The notes under the pieces are model-generated. The model searched no databases, was not told the origin of the DNA, and saw only the letters and a list, made by a program, of their open reading frames with translations. A DNA stretch of 25,410 nt, taken from SIG607 sp045601805 (lineage in GTDB: Bacteria > Bacillota > Clostridia > Oscillospirales > Acutalibacteraceae). Each line of letters starts with the position of its first letter. Positions within the stretch are counted from its first letter, which is position 1. The DNA is taken from the NCBI GenBank assembly GCA_045601805.1, contig JAZSAJ010000064.1, positions 1-25,410 of the forward strand, written 5' to 3'. The position numbers and the translations under genes are program-made. Below are positions 23,858 to 25,410 of the stretch, piece by piece.

Positions 23858-24206
23858 CTTTTACCTTGTTTCCAACAAGACCGTTGCTGTATAAAATACC
23901 GCACGACTCGTACATAGTTTTGGTGGTTGCCAACAAAACAATACCGCTTTGTTTGGCAAGTTCAATCATTTCAGGGGTTGGTTTTTTAGAACGGACAAAA
24001 ACAATGCAAACCATATCCATCATAACGGCTGTTCTTATTACTTGTGGGTTTAAAAGCCCCGAAAGCAAAACAGCTTGGTCATTCACATAAGCCAAAACAT
24101 CGCTCATCATATCGCTGCCAAAGGCAGAATAAACGTCTTTTTTAAGAAGTTCTTCATTGCAAACAACTTCGGCGCCCAGAAGCTCTTTAATGTCGCTTAT
24201 TTTCAT
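23850..24206 (-). CDS. DRTGG-domain protein (second copy)
   Basis: A 118-aa DRTGG-domain protein. It starts MKISDIKELLGAEVVC and contains VYSAFGSDMMSDVLAY, the strand LLSGLLNPQVIRTAVMMDMVCIVFVR and a final TKTMYESCGILY. It parallels the protein at 21826-22161 in length and order of elements, so the two are probably ancient duplicates. I chose ATG 24206, with AAGGA upstream. The frame is open to 24257, but that would overlap the NuoE-like gene by 32 nt. It is second in the operon and overlaps the RsbT/W-like gene. Its function is unknown; ligand sensing is an inference from the domain family. Confidence 0.78.
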   Translation of the reverse strand: MKISDIKELLGAEVVCNEELLKKDVYSAFGSDMMSDVLAYVNDQAVLLSGLLNPQVIRTAVMMDMVCIVFVRSKKPTPEMIELAKQSGIVLLATTKTMYESCGILYSNGLVGNKVKDA

Positions 24207-24225
24207 AACAGATGTCCTTTTTAAA

Positions 24226-24723
24226 TTAGTCGTTATATTTAGCAATAATGCCATCAATATCGTCTGCGGTCAAACGACCGTAAACATCTTCGTTAACGGT
24301 TAAAACAGGTGCCAAACCGCAAGCGCCAATACAACGGCAAGCGGTAAGCGAGAATTTACCGTCGGCAGTGCATTCTTCAGCAGCAATGCCAAGTTTTTCT
24401 TCTAACTTTTCCATAAGGATGCCTGCGCCGTTTACATAGCAAGCGGTACCAAGACAAACAGAAATGTTGTACTTGCCTTTAGGTGAAAGCGAAAACTGAG
24501 CATAGAATGTTGCAATGCCGTAAATTTTTTCAAGCGGCACATCCATACCTTCGGAAATTTTCTCTTGCACTTCAATGGGCAAATAACCGTAAACATCTTG
24601 TGCTTGTTGCATTACAGCCATAACCAAACTCTTATCGTGCTTGTTGGCATCAATAATTTCCTGCAACTTTTTTGCCTGTTCAGGTGTGTCCTTAAAAGGA
24701 AGTGTACTGAGTTTTTTTTGCAT
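24226..24723 (-). CDS. hndA: NuoE-like [2Fe-2S] hydrogenase subunit (HndA/HydC)
   Basis: A 165-aa subunit of thioredoxin-like fold that relays electrons within the NAD(P)-linked hydrogenase. An N-terminal helical part (about 12-70) includes VYGYLPIEVQEKISE and YGIATFYAQFSL. The [2Fe-2S] ligands follow: Cys90 and Cys95 (CLGTAC), Cys131 and Cys135 (CIGAC). It is the first gene of the ten-gene operon and about 1.5 to 2 kb or more of signalling genes separate it from its partner subunits. The start is ATG 24723, with AAGGAGG 8 nt upstream; an in-frame ATG at 24750 lies upstream of that site and is rejected. A promoter lies about 75 nt upstream. Confidence 0.94.
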   Translation of the reverse strand: MQKKLSTLPFKDTPEQAKKLQEIIDANKHDKSLVMAVMQQAQDVYGYLPIEVQEKISEGMDVPLEKIYGIATFYAQFSLSPKGKYNISVCLGTACYVNGAGILMEKLEEKLGIAAEECTADGKFSLTACRCIGACGLAPVLTVNEDVYGRLTADDIDGIIAKYND

Positions 24724-24799
24724 TAACAATTCCTCCTTAATAAAGTTCATAATAACTGTTGTTTTAACAAAGAAAACACCACATTACTATTCAAAATAG

Positions 24800-24808
24800 A
24801 TTATAACA
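24800..24808 (-). promoter_or_regulatory. Promoter of the hydrogenase operon
   Basis: On the minus strand an extended -10, TGTTATAAT (24808-24800). A poor -35, TAGAAA, sits 17 nt further upstream. The leader of about 70 nt contains TTGTTAA (rc of 24765-24771 region), which resembles half of a Rex redox-repressor site, but no second half is present. Confidence 0.55.
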
Positions 24809-24883
24809 CATAATATTACATATTTCTATAGTTTTTTCAAAAAAAGTTAAATTTTTATCAAACTTTTAAAAACATTTTTCTTG

Positions 24884-24911
24884 TTGACAAATAATTTTTT
24901 TGTGTTATAAT
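24884..24911 (+). promoter_or_regulatory. Promoter of the tRNA pair
   Basis: TTGACA (24884-24889), a 16-nt spacer and TATAAT (24906-24911), with a TG extension before the -10. It is divergent from the hydrogenase operon promoter. Confidence 0.85.
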
Positions 24912-24916
24912 AATTC

Positions 24917-25031
24917 TTGCTGATTTGGGCCATTAGCTCAGCTGGTCAGAGCTCCCGGCTCATAACCGGTAGGTCCGGGGTTCGAGTCCCTGATGGCCCA
25001 CCAGTTTTTATTAAAACTACCAAATCAGCAA
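24917..25031 (+). repeat. 12-bp inverted repeat flanking the first tRNA
   Basis: TTGCTGATTTGG (24917-24928) is the exact reverse complement of CCAAATCAGCAA (25020-25031). In RNA the leader and the spacer after the tRNA would pair and enclose it. The left arm includes the first two G residues of the tRNA, so the stem would compete with the end of the acceptor stem. Confidence 0.8.
24927..25003 (+). tRNA. tRNA with CAT anticodon (probably Ile2, possibly elongator Met)
   Basis: A complete 77-nt cloverleaf with encoded CCA. The acceptor stem is GGGCCAT/ATGGCCC, the D stem GCTC/GAGC, the anticodon loop CTCATAA and the T stem CGGGG/CCCTG. The acceptor pairs C4-G69 and C5-G68 are those that mark tRNA-Ile2 for the lysidine enzyme TilS in known bacteria, so Ile2 (reading AUA after modification) seems more likely than Met. 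Base pair 27-43 at the top of the anticodon stem is C opposite U. Automatic tools would probably call it Met. Confidence 0.9.
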
Positions 25032-25036
25032 TATTT

Positions 25037-25110
25037 AGGGGTATGATGTAATGGTAACATGCCGGTCTCCAAAACCGTTCTTGAGGGTTCAAGTCCTTCT
25101 ACCCCTGCCA
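25037..25110 (+). tRNA. tRNA-Trp (CCA anticodon)
   Basis: A complete 74-nt cloverleaf. The acceptor stem is AGGGGTA/TACCCCT with G discriminator and encoded CCA. The D stem is ATGT/ACAT, the anticodon loop CTCCAAA gives the CCA anticodon, and the T stem is GAGGG/CCTTC. As in the preceding tRNA, position 27-43 is C opposite U. It shares a transcript with the CAT tRNA and is followed directly by a terminator. Confidence 0.95.
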
Positions 25111-25112
25111 CG

Positions 25113-25154
25113 AAAAAAGAGTCTTTTGTCTGGTAGACAAAAGACTCTTTTTTT
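25113..25154 (+). terminator. Terminator of the tRNA operon
   Basis: A perfect 19-bp stem (25113-25131 with 25135-25153) has a GGT loop and ends in a run of T. It begins three bases after the tRNA-Trp CCA end. Confidence 0.95.
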
Positions 25155-25158
25155 GAAC

Positions 25159-25324
25159 TAAGTGTGCTTTACAGCACGATAAGTACACCTTTGGCGCGTG
25201 AAGCGATGCTTCGCATCGTGAAGTGCCTGCGGGCGCGGGTGGCACACTTAACTTCACTTTGTGCGAAGCACAATGCTTCACAGCGCATCGCCGCTGCTTC
25301 ACTTGGGCGTTGCCCAAACTTCAC
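25159..25324. repeat. GTGAAG/CTTCAC hexamer array with hairpin spacers
   Basis: A GC-rich block in AT-rich surroundings. Two GTGAAG hexamers (25198-25203, 25218-25223) bracket the hairpin CGATGC-TTC-GCATCG. Four CTTCAC hexamers (25252, 25276, 25297, 25319) are separated by three other hairpins: TTGTGC-GAA-GCACAA (25259-25273), CAGCG...CGCTG (25281-25296) and TTGGGC-GTT-GCCCAA (25303-25317). The first group is the reverse complement orientation of the second. TAAGTGTGC (25159-25167) also pairs with GCACACTTA (25242-25250), closing a large outer stem. No coding potential is evident. I do not know a named family for it. Confidence 0.75.
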
Positions 25325-25330
25325 TAAACA

Positions 25331-25410
25331 TTGCTTATTGCAGGTATTTGTGGTATTATAAAAATTAAAGCAACCAAAGCAGTACTGGGAATTATTTTAT
25401 CTTTCATTGG
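25331..25410 (+). other. Right-edge sequence: possible promoter or start of a hydrophobic ORF
   Basis: TTGCTT (25331-25336), 17 nt and TATTAT (25354-25359) form a possible promoter. The frame from 25331 to the window end is open and ends in a hydrophobic run, AVLGIILSFI. No ATG, GTG or TTG with a Shine-Dalgarno site is visible in that frame, so it is either a promoter for a gene outside the window or the broken start of a membrane protein gene. I cannot decide between these. Confidence 0.25.

Noticed and set aside
25198..25324. CRISPR array
   Set aside because: The repeats are only 6 bp, occur in both orientations, and the 14-18 bp spacers are palindromes.

Overview
The window comes from an AT-rich, spore-forming member of the Clostridia, probably an uncultured gut lineage near Oscillospirales/Ruminococcaceae. 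The evidence is the spoIIAA-spoIIAB-sigF operon, a spoVM/sipL spore-coat region, a clostridial NAD(P)-linked [FeFe]-hydrogenase operon and frequent TTG starts with strong Shine-Dalgarno sites. The placement is inferred from gene content only. Almost everything is coded on the minus strand; degV, the OGG-type glycosylase and two tRNAs are on the plus strand.

Left part (1-8945). At the left edge a strong minus-strand promoter drives a leader that looks like the start of an rRNA operon lying outside the window. Next, reading leftward, is spoIIAA-spoIIAB-sigF, which sets the first forespore-specific sigma factor and its anti-sigma/anti-anti-sigma switch. Upstream lie valS, with its own promoter and terminator and no T-box, and a two-gene type II topoisomerase operon (parE-like, parC-like). 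Its A subunit lacks a GyrA box and has changed quinolone-pocket residues.

Middle (8893-16545). degV diverges from the topoisomerase operon and is followed by a GC-richer, structured island. Then come a YesL/DUF624 membrane protein with an unknown membrane protein, a small tail-anchored protein, an OGG glycosylase on plus, a GNAT plus DUF2156 pair, and sipL. Between sipL and the hydrogenase operon sit two very short genes: a 49-aa membrane protein and a 27-aa SpoVM homologue. SpoVM, SpoIVA and SipL are partners in building the spore coat base, so this is a small coat-assembly cluster.

Right part (16546-24830). A ten-gene operon reads leftward: NuoE-like, DRTGG, RsbT/W-like ATPase, a HydS-type sensory [FeFe]-hydrogenase, DRTGG, PHP phosphoesterase, second GHKL ATPase, thioredoxin-like ferredoxin, NuoF-like and catalytic HydA. 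Catalytic subunits HndA/B/C/D thus flank a block of six putative redox-sensing and signalling genes. No hydE/F/G maturases are in the window.

Right edge (24884-25410). A promoter drives a CAT-anticodon tRNA (probably Ile2, possibly Met) and tRNA-Trp, closed by a 19-bp terminator. After it lies a GC-rich array of GTGAAG/CTTCAC hexamers separated by different short hairpins. This array is the least explained structure in the window.
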